Shown here piece after piece: positions 1 through 5,024 of a stretch of DNA of 5,536 bases. The stretch is taken from assembly GCA_027451425.1 (NCBI GenBank), contig DAIDJH010000133.1:1-5536 (forward strand), read 5' to 3'. Origin of the DNA: Bdellovibrionales bacterium (GTDB lineage Bacteria; Bdellovibrionota; Bdellovibrionia; Bdellovibrionales; UBA1609). A program made the position numbers and the translations under genes. The stretch's first letter is position 1, and every line of letters starts with the position of its first letter. The notes under the pieces were generated by a model. The model was not told the DNA's origin and made no database searches. It saw nothing but the letters and a program-made list of their open reading frames with translations.

Positions 1-1154
1 ACATTCCCGACGAAAATAAAGACGGCGATGGTTACTACGGTATGAATTGTGGTTATGCCCCAAGGCCCACGACGAATTGCGGGGGCACAACGCAGTCGTC
101 GATTGCGGCTGACATTACCGATTGTGCGACAAAAAACCCAACCACTTCGACTTGGAATGGCGCAACCGATTGTAACGGCGGCCAAGGCACCTGGAAGCTT
201 GTGGCTCGCGACGGCGCTAACAAAGAAGTTTGGCAAGACGAGCGCACAGGACTTTTGTGGAGTTCTGATGTATCAACCAGCGCTACGTGGTGTAACGCAA
301 GTGGCAACACGCAAAATGCACCCGTGACCCTTTATCAAGCTTACCACACGTCGGCCGGCACACCAATAATAGGTTCTGGCACAATTGGCGCAATTTCAGG
401 TGGGTCATCATCACCTTCTGATACCATTACAATTAAATTCACAAGTGCCACGGCATTTACCGTATCAGATACGGCTGGGACGCCAAATTGCGGTTCAGGT
501 TCGATTAGCGTGGGTAGCCTCATGACAACCGCTGGTTCGACTGTTACGTGGTCGAGTTCTGGCTATTGTAGTTTTACGATCACGCAAGGTACGACTAATT
601 TTGCAAGTGGCGATGCGTTTGTGATCGCAAGCACACCAGCATTAAATTACAGTTGCGCACCAGGCGCGGCATCAGGTCTTCAACCGGCAAGTCCTGTGAG
701 TTACTGCGCCGAAGCCGCGGGTCTTAACCCCGCATCGGGCGAAACGTGGAGTCCTGCTTCATACTTTGCCGCAAAAGGCGGCATGGGTGAAAATTCAACC
801 CCGAGTGTGAGATGGCGCCTGCCCACAATTCATGATTTTGATTTAGCCGAGGTCGATGGCATTCGCATGGTCATGCCAGACATGGGAATTGCTGGTAGCG
901 GTCGCCCGAATATAGATGCGTCGCCTGGCGAGAGTCATTACGAGTGGTCTGCGTCGGTCAACTCGCTCAACCGCAACTACTCGTGGATTTTCAACGGCAA
1001 CCTCGGCGACGTGAGCAGCCTCAACCGCAACACTCACGAATGCGGTCCGGTGCGTTGGGCGTTAGGCGTGGTAGATTATGATTTTGTAATTAGTTTTATT
1101 GGCCGAGCGCGTGTCGCGCGAGGCCCGCGAAGACGGAAAGTGGATGTGAGCTGA
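1..1154 (+). CDS. DGR target protein, DUF1566/Lcl-like C-type-lectin-fold variable protein (5' partial, 3' end frameshifted)
   Basis: The frame is open from the first base, so the gene begins upstream; the ATG at 42 is internal. It starts with a calcium-loop-like stretch (DENKDGDG, about 12-32). Numbered from that ATG, residues 51-90 (WKLVARDG, VWQDERTGLLW, WCNASGNTQ) and 256-262 (VRWRLPT) resemble DUF1566/Lcl-type domains, whose C-terminal part adopts the C-type lectin fold used by many DGR targets. Residues about 105-198 form a Ser/Thr/Gly-rich, probably beta-stranded module that seems to interrupt this domain. The variable region begins at E301, in YEWSAS, and the diversified codons match AAC or AAT in TR: L309, Y313, I316, L321, D323, S325, S326, L327. 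From about residue 331 the frame is shifted by one base relative to TR. The unshifted frame would end AVRCVGR and stop at 1063-1065; the present frame adds an unrelated basic tail. The role is inferred: a displayed binding protein with evolvable specificity. Its ligand is unknown, and a signal peptide cannot be seen. Confidence 0.88.
   Translation, partial: IPDENKDGDGYYGMNCGYAPRPTTNCGGTTQSSIAADITDCATKNPTTSTWNGATDCNGGQGTWKLVARDGANKEVWQDERTGLLWSSDVSTSATWCNASGNTQNAPVTLYQAYHTSAGTPIIGSGTIGAISGGSSSPSDTITIKFTSATAFTVSDTAGTPNCGSGSISVGSLMTTAGSTVTWSSSGYCSFTITQGTTNFASGDAFVIASTPALNYSCAPGAASGLQPASPVSYCAEAAGLNPASGETWSPASYFAAKGGMGENSTPSVRWRLPTIHDFDLAEVDGIRMVMPDMGIAGSGRPNIDASPGESHYEWSASVNSLNRNYSWIFNGNLGDVSSLNRNTHECGPVRWALGVVDYDFVISFIGRARVARGPRRRKVDVS
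942..1068 (+). repeat. DGR variable repeat (VR)
   Basis: This aligns with TR 1842-1967 at an offset of 900 up to position 1033. Fifteen substitutions occur, at 942, 965, 966, 967, 978, 988, 1002, 1003, 1008, 1015, 1018, 1020, 1021, 1033 and 1038. In every case TR has A; the VR base is G six times, T five times and C four times. No non-A position is substituted. VR has one extra base (T at 1034), after which the offset is 899. The last 30 bases (1039-1068) are identical in both copies and form the adenine-poor initiation-of-mutagenic-homing (IMH) end. Confidence 0.95.
1101..1125 (+). other. GC-rich imperfect hairpin 3' of VR
   Basis: The arms GGCC(1101-1104)-GCGCG(1107-1111) and CGCGC(1115-1119)-GGCC(1122-1125) pair, with a 2x2 internal mismatch and a TGT loop. 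In the Bordetella phage DGR a hairpin or cruciform just past VR promotes target recognition. This one sits 32 bases beyond the repeat and is imperfect, so that role is only a guess. If the target ended at its unshifted stop, the hairpin would be in the 3' untranslated region. Confidence 0.35.
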
Positions 1155-1171
1155 TGGGCAGTGGGTGCTTG

Positions 1172-1199
1172 TTTTACCGCCGAAGGCGGTCGAATTTTT
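1172..1199 (+). terminator. Rho-independent terminator after the target gene
   Basis: A perfect 6-bp stem, ACCGCC (1176-1181) and GGCGGT (1185-1190), has a GAA loop. It is followed after CGAA by TTTTT and preceded by TTTT. It lies 18 bases past the present stop codon. It would separate target transcription from avd, TR and the RT; AT-rich sequence just downstream (for example TATAAC at 1219-1224) could hold a separate promoter, though no good -35 element is seen. Confidence 0.6.
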
Positions 1200-1242
1200 A
1201 AAAAATATAAGGCAAAAATATAACGGTTAAGAGAGAAATAAA

Positions 1243-1653
1243 TTGGGCCGCAATCAACATCTAAATATCTATCAAGACACTTATCGATTTTGTCGCGAGA
1301 TTTTTCGTCTAAAGCAAAAGTTTCCGAAAACCTTGAAATACGATTTAGGTGAGAAATTGGGAACTTCGGCTTTGAATGTAATGAAGCACATCATCGTTGC
1401 CAATGGTTCGAAAGAAAAAGCCAAACCGCTTCGCGCGATGGCTCTTGAAATCGATAGTCTCTGGGTTTTTTTGCGTATGGCCTACGACTTTCAAGCGATT
1501 AGCCAGGGTGAATTTCAAGTGGTCTCTGAGATTCTCTTTGAAATTTCTGAACAAAACAAAAAGTGGCTAGCCTGGTCGGTGAAGACAAATACTGAACCAA
1601 CAGCGCGCGGCGAGTTTCAAAAAGATATTGATCTCGGCGATGCGGTAAAATAA
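1243..1653 (+). CDS. avd: DGR accessory variability determinant Avd
   Basis: This 136-residue, mostly helical and basic protein matches the Avd / 23S rRNA-intervening-sequence-like four-helix-bundle family. Landmarks are an N-terminal YQDTYRFCREIFRLKQKFPK helix, then YDLGEKLGTSALNVMKHIIVANG, then two further helices ending near residue 116 (KKWLAWSVKTN). In known DGRs Avd forms a pentameric barrel that binds the RT and the template RNA and is needed for cDNA synthesis and retrohoming. The TTG start at 1243 is the first start after an in-frame TAA (1228-1230), and GAGAG (1231-1235) lies 7 bases upstream; no ATG fits better, because the conserved helix begins within about ten residues. It lies between the target gene and TR, the classical DGR order. 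The last 20 residues are probably disordered. The family call is from recognisable sequence pattern, not from a search. Confidence 0.85.
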   Translation: MGRNQHLNIYQDTYRFCREIFRLKQKFPKTLKYDLGEKLGTSALNVMKHIIVANGSKEKAKPLRAMALEIDSLWVFLRMAYDFQAISQGEFQVVSEILFEISEQNKKWLAWSVKTNTEPTARGEFQKDIDLGDAVK

Positions 1654-1841
1654 TATTCATTTGGGTTCTTATGACAGAGTCTCGTGGCTCGTAGTTGAGC
1701 GGCGGGAGCGTTCAAAGAATCTCCCACGGGAGTTCTCTTGCGCGAAGGGCTTTCTCTTTTTGCAAGTTTTAAGCGACGAATCGGCGTCTCGGTTTAATAA
1801 ACCTCACGTCGAGGGAAGCGGAAAAGAACGGGTGAGCGTTG

Positions 1842-1967
1842 AAGTGGTCTGCGTCGGTCAACTCAAACAACCGCAACAACTCGTGGAATTTCAACGGCAA
1901 CAACGGCAACGTGAACAACAACAACCGCAACAACACAAATGCGGTCCGGTGCGTTGGGCGTTAGGCG
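1842..1967 (+). repeat. DGR template repeat (TR)
   Basis: This invariant donor copy of VR is 126 bases with 40 adenines, concentrated in AAC codons when read in the target frame (SNNRNN, WNFNGNNGNVNNNN). AAC codons allow many amino-acid outcomes but no stop when only the A positions vary. In the target frame TR ends with AVRCVGR and a TAG stop (1962-1964). It has no start codon or ribosome binding site of its own in that frame and is not a gene. The final 30 bases equal VR; beyond them CGGGAGA resembles the VR flank TGGTAGA. Confidence 0.95.
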
Positions 1968-1985
1968 CGGGAGAAGAAGAAACCC

Positions 1986-2044
1986 AAACGGGCCTCGGCG
2001 AATTTTGTGTGTGAAACACAAGCACGAGGCTCGTTTCTTTTTTT
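1986..2044 (+). terminator. Terminator-like long hairpin after TR
   Basis: A 12-bp stem pairs 1986-1997 (AAACGGGCCTCG) with 2025-2036 (CGAGGCTCGTTT), including one G-U pair. An inner stem pairs TTGTGT (2005-2010) with ACACAA (2016-2021). A run of seven T follows (2038-2044). This has the form of an intrinsic terminator and could define the 3' end of the template RNA. If so, the RT must be read by partial read-through or from another promoter. It may instead be the structured spacer that DGR RNAs carry 3' of TR. Confidence 0.6.
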
Positions 2045-2071
2045 GCATTCAGCCGTGTGTCGAATGCGAGG
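2045..2071 (+). promoter_or_regulatory. RT leader: small hairpin and ribosome binding site
   Basis: GCATTC (2045-2050) can pair with GAATGC (2062-2067) across an 11-base loop. GAGG (2068-2071), 8 bases before the ATG at 2080, is the only plausible Shine-Dalgarno site and directly abuts the stem. Folding may influence RT translation; that is inference. Confidence 0.4.
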
Positions 2072-2079
2072 CCTTATAG

Positions 2080-3258
2080 ATGGAATTTTCTGACATTTGT
2101 AAAGCTTATAAAAAGTGTGCGAAGGGCAAACGGCGAAGCGGCGATTGCAGTCGCTTTGAGATGCGTCTTGGGCGTGAGCTGTACCTTCTAGAAAAGGAGA
2201 TAAACTCCGGCAAATACAAACCTGCCGCAGGCAAGTGTTTTATCGTTACAAAACCGCGCGTGCGCGAAATATGGGCATCGACCTTTCGCGACCGAGTGGT
2301 TCACCATCTCATTGTCAAACCGCTCGAACTAATTTGGGAGCCGAAATTTCATCCAAAATCGTTTGCGTGTCGAAAAGGTAAGGGCCTTCACGCCGCGATT
2401 GAAGATTTTAAAAAGCAAGTTCGGAGTATTAGCCAAGGCGGCATGAAAGAAGTTTGGGCTCTCCAACTTGATATCGAATCATTCTTTTTTACGATTGATC
2501 GCGATATTTTAAAAAATCTATTTTTAAGCCAAATCCATGATCCTGAAGTTAGACGGCTAATCGTGCTGCAATTTGTAACTGATCCACGAGCTAATTTCAA
2601 AAAGGTCGGTGATCAAGCTCTCTTTAAACACTTGCCCCCTGAAAAATCATGGCATTCACGGCGGCCACGCCAGGGAATACCGATTGGCAATTTGACAAGT
2701 CAGTTCGGCGCCAATTTATATTTGAATAAACTCGATCACTTTATCGGTCGAAGGCTTAGGCCAAAGGGATATCTGCGGTACATGGACGATATGACATTGC
2801 TTGATACCGATCCAGAGCGGTTACAAACAATGATCGCCGTCGTCGATGAGTGGCTTAAGGTGTGCCGTCGCCAAACGCTCAATCCTACGAAAACTATTTT
2901 GAAACCGTTGCGAGATGGAATTAAGTATTTGGGTTTTGAGCTTCGGCAGGTGGACTCTCCGCGCGAGCCGCTCATTGTTTTACCTCAAGGGGAGAAAAAG
3001 GCAAAGTTGGTCGATGAGGCCAAACGACTCGAAAGACTATATTTTAACCCCATCAAGGCCCACGAGGTCGCATTTTTCGTTCACCACCGAAACCGCCGTG
3101 AGTTTCAAAGATTGAATTCTAGGCTTGGATTGCTAGCTCACTGCGAGTCCTATAGGCTTCGCCAATCGACCTTAGTGCGCTTGAGCCATGTTTTTAAGGT
3201 TGATAAGCCCGACGCACTTTTAACGGTTCGAAAAGACTTTGGCAGCGTGAAGATTTAG
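2080..3258 (+). CDS. DGR reverse transcriptase
   Basis: This 392-residue protein has the RT motifs in order: TFRDRVVHHLIVKPLE (68-83), HPKSFACRKGKG (91-102), LQLDIESFF with the first catalytic Asp at 131 (motif A), QGIPIGNLTSQ (198-208), YMDD (234-237) with the remaining catalytic Asp pair, and IKYLGFEL (281-288). The LTSQ ending of the QG motif, in place of the QGxxxSP of group II intron and viral RTs, is characteristic of DGR RTs, which are linked to reduced fidelity opposite template adenine. Length fits the family. No maturase (X/GIIM) or HNH domain is visible, so it is not an intron RT. With Avd it should copy the adjacent TR RNA into A-mutagenised cDNA that replaces VR. The ATG at 2080 has GAGG 8 bases upstream. 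All catalytic residues are present, so it appears active. Confidence 0.96.
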   Translation: MEFSDICKAYKKCAKGKRRSGDCSRFEMRLGRELYLLEKEINSGKYKPAAGKCFIVTKPRVREIWASTFRDRVVHHLIVKPLELIWEPKFHPKSFACRKGKGLHAAIEDFKKQVRSISQGGMKEVWALQLDIESFFFTIDRDILKNLFLSQIHDPEVRRLIVLQFVTDPRANFKKVGDQALFKHLPPEKSWHSRRPRQGIPIGNLTSQFGANLYLNKLDHFIGRRLRPKGYLRYMDDMTLLDTDPERLQTMIAVVDEWLKVCRRQTLNPTKTILKPLRDGIKYLGFELRQVDSPREPLIVLPQGEKKAKLVDEAKRLERLYFNPIKAHEVAFFVHHRNRREFQRLNSRLGLLAHCESYRLRQSTLVRLSHVFKVDKPDALLTVRKDFGSVKI

Positions 3259-3259
3259 C

Positions 3260-3300
3260 TTTACTTATACTACTCTATAAGTTATAGTATCTTATAAGTA
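3260..3300 (+). promoter_or_regulatory. Promoter inside a palindromic operator for the toxin-antitoxin pair
   Basis: A 39-base imperfect palindrome is centred on 3281. Its outer arms are TACTTATA (3262-3269) and TATAAGTA (3293-3300), and its inner arms are CTATAA (3275-3280) and TTATAG (3282-3287). A sigma-70-like promoter overlaps it: TTTACT (3260-3265), a 17-base spacer, then TATAGT (3283-3288). Binding of the HigA-like antitoxin here would block the promoter, the usual autoregulation of such operons. Confidence 0.6.
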
Positions 3301-3309
3301 GCGACGGGG

Positions 3310-3609
3310 ATGGGTTGGCACGTAGAGATGACGGACGAAGCTGAGAAGAAACTCATCGCCGACATTGAGGCTCAATTGATCACAAGAGAAGATCGGGCCG
3401 TTATCATAAAGTGGATCACTGACGTCGAAGAAAATGGCATTTCTGTGGCGCAGGCAAATCGCTCCTGGCGCGACCATGAGCTTGACGGAAAGTGGGCTGG
3501 TTACAGAGCGATCTCATTTTCATTTGTCGGGCGGGTGATCTATCGGGTTATAGATGAAAAGGTGATTGTGCAGGTTGTGAGAGTGACCCACGATCACGAT
3601 TATGCATAG
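3310..3609 (+). CDS. higB: RelE/HigB-superfamily mRNA interferase toxin
   Basis: This 99-residue protein has the pattern WHVEMTDEAEKKL at the N-terminus, then SWRDHELDGKWAGYRAISF (52-70), GRVIYRV and a C-terminal VVRVTHDHDY. This matches the compact RelE/YafQ/HigB fold, in which basic residues and late His and Tyr residues cut mRNA at the ribosome. It is followed 14 bases later by an Xre antitoxin; toxin-first order is typical of higBA. The ATG at 3310 is chosen because the family's first strand (WHVEMT) begins two residues later. Its GGGG (3306-3309) directly abuts the ATG, so initiation is probably poor; the next Met (3328) would remove that strand. The exact subfamily is uncertain, so the symbol is provisional. 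Confidence 0.8.
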   Translation: MGWHVEMTDEAEKKLIADIEAQLITREDRAVIIKWITDVEENGISVAQANRSWRDHELDGKWAGYRAISFSFVGRVIYRVIDEKVIVQVVRVTHDHDYA

Positions 3610-3623
3610 AAAGGGGTTTTATT

Positions 3624-3938
3624 ATGGGAAAGCGAATGCGAGCTGTATTAGACGAACATTTACCGGGAGAATCAACGCCAGGAGAACTACTTCGGGGCTT
3701 ACGCAAGCGTGACGGATTCACCCTAAAGGATTTAGAAGAAATCACGGGCATTAAAGAAAGCAATTTGAGCGCGATTGAAAACGGTCACGTTGAAATGACT
3801 CAATACTATGCTGAGACATTTGCAGCCGCTCTCGGCGTGCAGCCGACTCTATTTTTGTATCCCAACGGAAAATTCGCAAAGGACGACCGGTTGTTAGAAA
3901 TCGAACACAAAGCAAAGCTCATGCGCAGACATGGATAG
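3624..3938 (+). CDS. higA: Xre-family HTH antitoxin
   Basis: This 104-residue protein has a helix-turn-helix at about 18-72: TPGELLRGLRKRDGFTLKDL, then EEITGIKESNLSAIENG and a closing AETFAAALGV. That is the Cro/C1/Xre type fold of HigA antitoxins. It should neutralise the upstream toxin and bind the palindrome at 3262-3300. It has a strong ribosome binding site, AAAGGGG (3610-3616), 7 bases before the ATG, much better than the toxin's, which fits the need for excess antitoxin. The C-terminal tail after residue 80 is charged and probably contacts the toxin or is flexible. It ends with a short basic stretch and a TAG. Confidence 0.82.
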   Translation: MGKRMRAVLDEHLPGESTPGELLRGLRKRDGFTLKDLEEITGIKESNLSAIENGHVEMTQYYAETFAAALGVQPTLFLYPNGKFAKDDRLLEIEHKAKLMRRHG

Positions 3939-4149
3939 CTTTTTACGATCAGGTCGGCGGTCTCACGCCGAATGAATTCGCGGCTCAACCAACGCGCAGT
4001 GACTCACACTGACGCTGGTACAAAGATGGGTCGCAGGTCGCCCGCGGCAACGCCAAAGTCGTTGGCACGACAGCCGCGAGGGGACGGAGAAAGACGGCGC
4101 GAAAGGCGCGAGCGGCAACTCAAAAATCAGGAGGGTTTAAAATTGAAAC
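3939..4149. other. Convergent intergenic region, no confident gene; possible decayed coding sequence
   Basis: This separates the + strand antitoxin from the - strand hepT. On the + strand, the frame from 3956 reads GGLTPNEFAAQP before a stop at 4010-4012. It then reads on from 4013 (RWYKDGSQVARG) to a TAA at 4151-4153, with an Arg/Lys/Ala-rich middle. The LTPNEFA phrase resembles the C-terminal end of IS3-type transposases, but the match is short and lacks the usual RPHSSLG lead-in. No terminator with a T-run was found for either converging unit. Confidence 0.3.
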
Positions 4150-4566
4150 TTAAAGCAGCGGGCCTTTGTCTTGAATTCGAGCGAGAATTTCATCGTAGGC
4201 ATGAACGGCGAGAGCGATGAATCGATCTATATCGGCGACTTTTAAATCAGGCGGTTCAACTGGCGTGTCCGGATACCGAAAAACGGCAGCATAAGGAATA
4301 AGTTCAATTGCCGGCATCAGCATGTGCGAAAGCTCGGCGTCGATTTGGCTGACGAGTTCGAGAATATAAACAAGGTCGTGTTTTTTTTCGAATTTCCTTC
4401 CGTGGTGGGTCAAAAATCCTTTGAGTGATTTTTCAATGGCCTGTTGGCAATGAAATGCGATCGGATTAAACGCAATTTTGTTTTCGCTGGCACGTACATA
4501 ACGTGCCATGAACAGGTCTTCGTCAGCTTTGCGAAACCATGCCTGAACGGATTTACTAAGGGCCAA
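4150..4566 (-). CDS. hepT: HepT-like HEPN-domain RNase toxin
   Basis: This 138-residue all-helical HEPN protein begins LALSKSVQAWFRKADEDL. Its core has AFHCQQAIEKSLKGFL followed by HGRKFEKKHDL, which carries the RX5H catalytic signature (R57, H63). HEPN toxins of this type cut RNA, and in characterised pairs HepT is inactivated by MntA, which transfers AMP to a tyrosine near the active site; that target motif is not obvious here. The start chosen is TTG at 4566-4564. On the - strand GAGAG lies 7 bases before it, and the homologous region begins right after. A longer frame to 4704 would run through mntA and has no HEPN-like residues. The gene overlaps the mntA stop by 11 bases, indicating translational coupling. 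Confidence 0.82.
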   Translation of the reverse strand: MALSKSVQAWFRKADEDLFMARYVRASENKIAFNPIAFHCQQAIEKSLKGFLTHHGRKFEKKHDLVYILELVSQIDAELSHMLMPAIELIPYAAVFRYPDTPVEPPDLKVADIDRFIALAVHAYDEILARIQDKGPLL

Positions 4567-4903
4567 ACTGAAGCTCTCTTCCCTCGGTGTACACGGTGTT
4601 GGCGATAGTGTTGATTTCGCCCTTCCACTCATCAAATTCTTTTTCTGTGTAGACGAAGATGTCAACGGCAATAAGTAGACCCCAAAGAGCTTTTCGTGCT
4701 TCAACCATTCGTTCGGCCGCAGTCACATTGGAATTTTCAACAAGCATAAAAAGATCGTAGTCACTCTCGTTACAATGAGTACCGTTTGCCCGTGAACCGA
4801 AAAGATATATTTTTTTCGGATGAAATCGTTCCGTCAGTCTTTGAGCGGCCATTTTGAGTTTGGGGTCAGTGTTTTCAGCCATAACGTCGATGGGATTTGT
4901 CAT
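4556..4903 (-). CDS. mntA: MntA-like minimal nucleotidyltransferase antitoxin
   Basis: This 115-residue protein has the MNT fold signature: LFGSRANG, with GS at 36-37, then ten residues and DYD (D48, D50), and the third acidic residue at D81 in VDIFV. The GSx10DxD spacing is exact, so it should be catalytically competent. In the known HepT-MntA system this enzyme uses ATP to AMPylate and silence the HEPN toxin. The ATG at 4903-4901 has GGAGG (4915-4911 on the - strand) 7 bases upstream. It overlaps the upstream small ORF by 4 bases (ATGA) and the downstream hepT by 11, so the three are probably co-translated. Confidence 0.88.
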   Translation of the reverse strand: MTNPIDVMAENTDPKLKMAAQRLTERFHPKKIYLFGSRANGTHCNESDYDLFMLVENSNVTAAERMVEARKALWGLLIAVDIFVYTEKEFDEWKGEINTIANTVYTEGRELQFGP

Positions 4904-4983
4904 CGTGCGACCTCCAAATAGGATAGGCCCTCATCCTTACGGATGAGAGCCTTGAGTTCAACAACACTAGCTAACAAACGCAT
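4900..4983 (-). CDS. Small ORF upstream of mntA (27 residues, unknown)
   Basis: The ATG at 4983-4981 is preceded on the - strand by GAGGTG (4996-4991) with a 7-base spacer, and by an in-frame TGA. The peptide begins MRLLASVVELKALIRK and ends GLSYLEVAR. Its TGA overlaps the mntA ATG as ATGA, the classic arrangement of translationally coupled genes. It is probably helical and amphipathic, and I recognise no family. It could be a leader peptide, a small third component of the toxin-antitoxin operon, or a remnant of a larger gene. Its start lies 41 bases beyond the recombinase stop, so it may share that transcript. Confidence 0.55.
   Translation of the reverse strand: MRLLASVVELKALIRKDEGLSYLEVAR
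4930..4947. promoter_or_regulatory. Perfect hairpin upstream of mntA
   Basis: CTCATCC (4930-4936) and GGATGAG (4941-4947) pair around the loop TTAC. The hairpin lies within the small ORF, about 27 bases before the mntA start. No T-run follows on either strand, so it is unlikely to be a terminator. It could be an operator for autoregulation or an RNA fold that links small-ORF translation to mntA. Confidence 0.4.
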
Positions 4984-5024
4984 ACAGAATCACCTCATAT
5001 TAAGATGCAGTTGCGCTCGGAAGT

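Larger units (their letters stand above)
1654..2044 (+). ncRNA. DGR template RNA region (contains TR)
   Basis: This is the non-coding interval between avd and the RT gene. It contains TR (1842-1967), a structured 5' flank and a strong hairpin with a T-run at the 3' end. The 5' flank has short potential stems, such as CTCC/GGAG near 1721-1732 with GAA/TTC outside it. DGR RT uses such an RNA as template, and the sequence 3' of TR helps prime and position cDNA synthesis. The exact ends cannot be seen; the limits given run from the avd stop to the end of the T-run. Confidence 0.6.

Noticed and set aside
1860..1937. Short AAC-rich repeats as a CRISPR or microsatellite
   Set aside because: They have no regular repeat-spacer pattern and are explained by TR's AAC codons.
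1661..2014. 117-codon ORF across the TR region, rich in Gln and Arg
   Set aside because: It reads TR in a frame other than the target's; the CAA-rich look is a product of the repeated AAC template. It has no credible ribosome binding site and overlaps DGR template RNA.
2080..3258. Group II intron or retron reverse transcriptase
   Set aside because: No maturase or endonuclease domain and no intron or msr-msd structure; the LTSQ motif, adjacent TR and avd identify a DGR.
3972..4220. 82-codon + strand ORF
   Set aside because: It is Arg-rich and low complexity, lacks a clear ribosome binding site, and runs antisense into the 3' end of hepT.
4567..4704. N-terminal extension of hepT to an ATG at 4704
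   Set aside because: This stretch lies wholly inside mntA in another frame and shows no HEPN-like residues; the TTG at 4566 has a well-spaced GAGAG.
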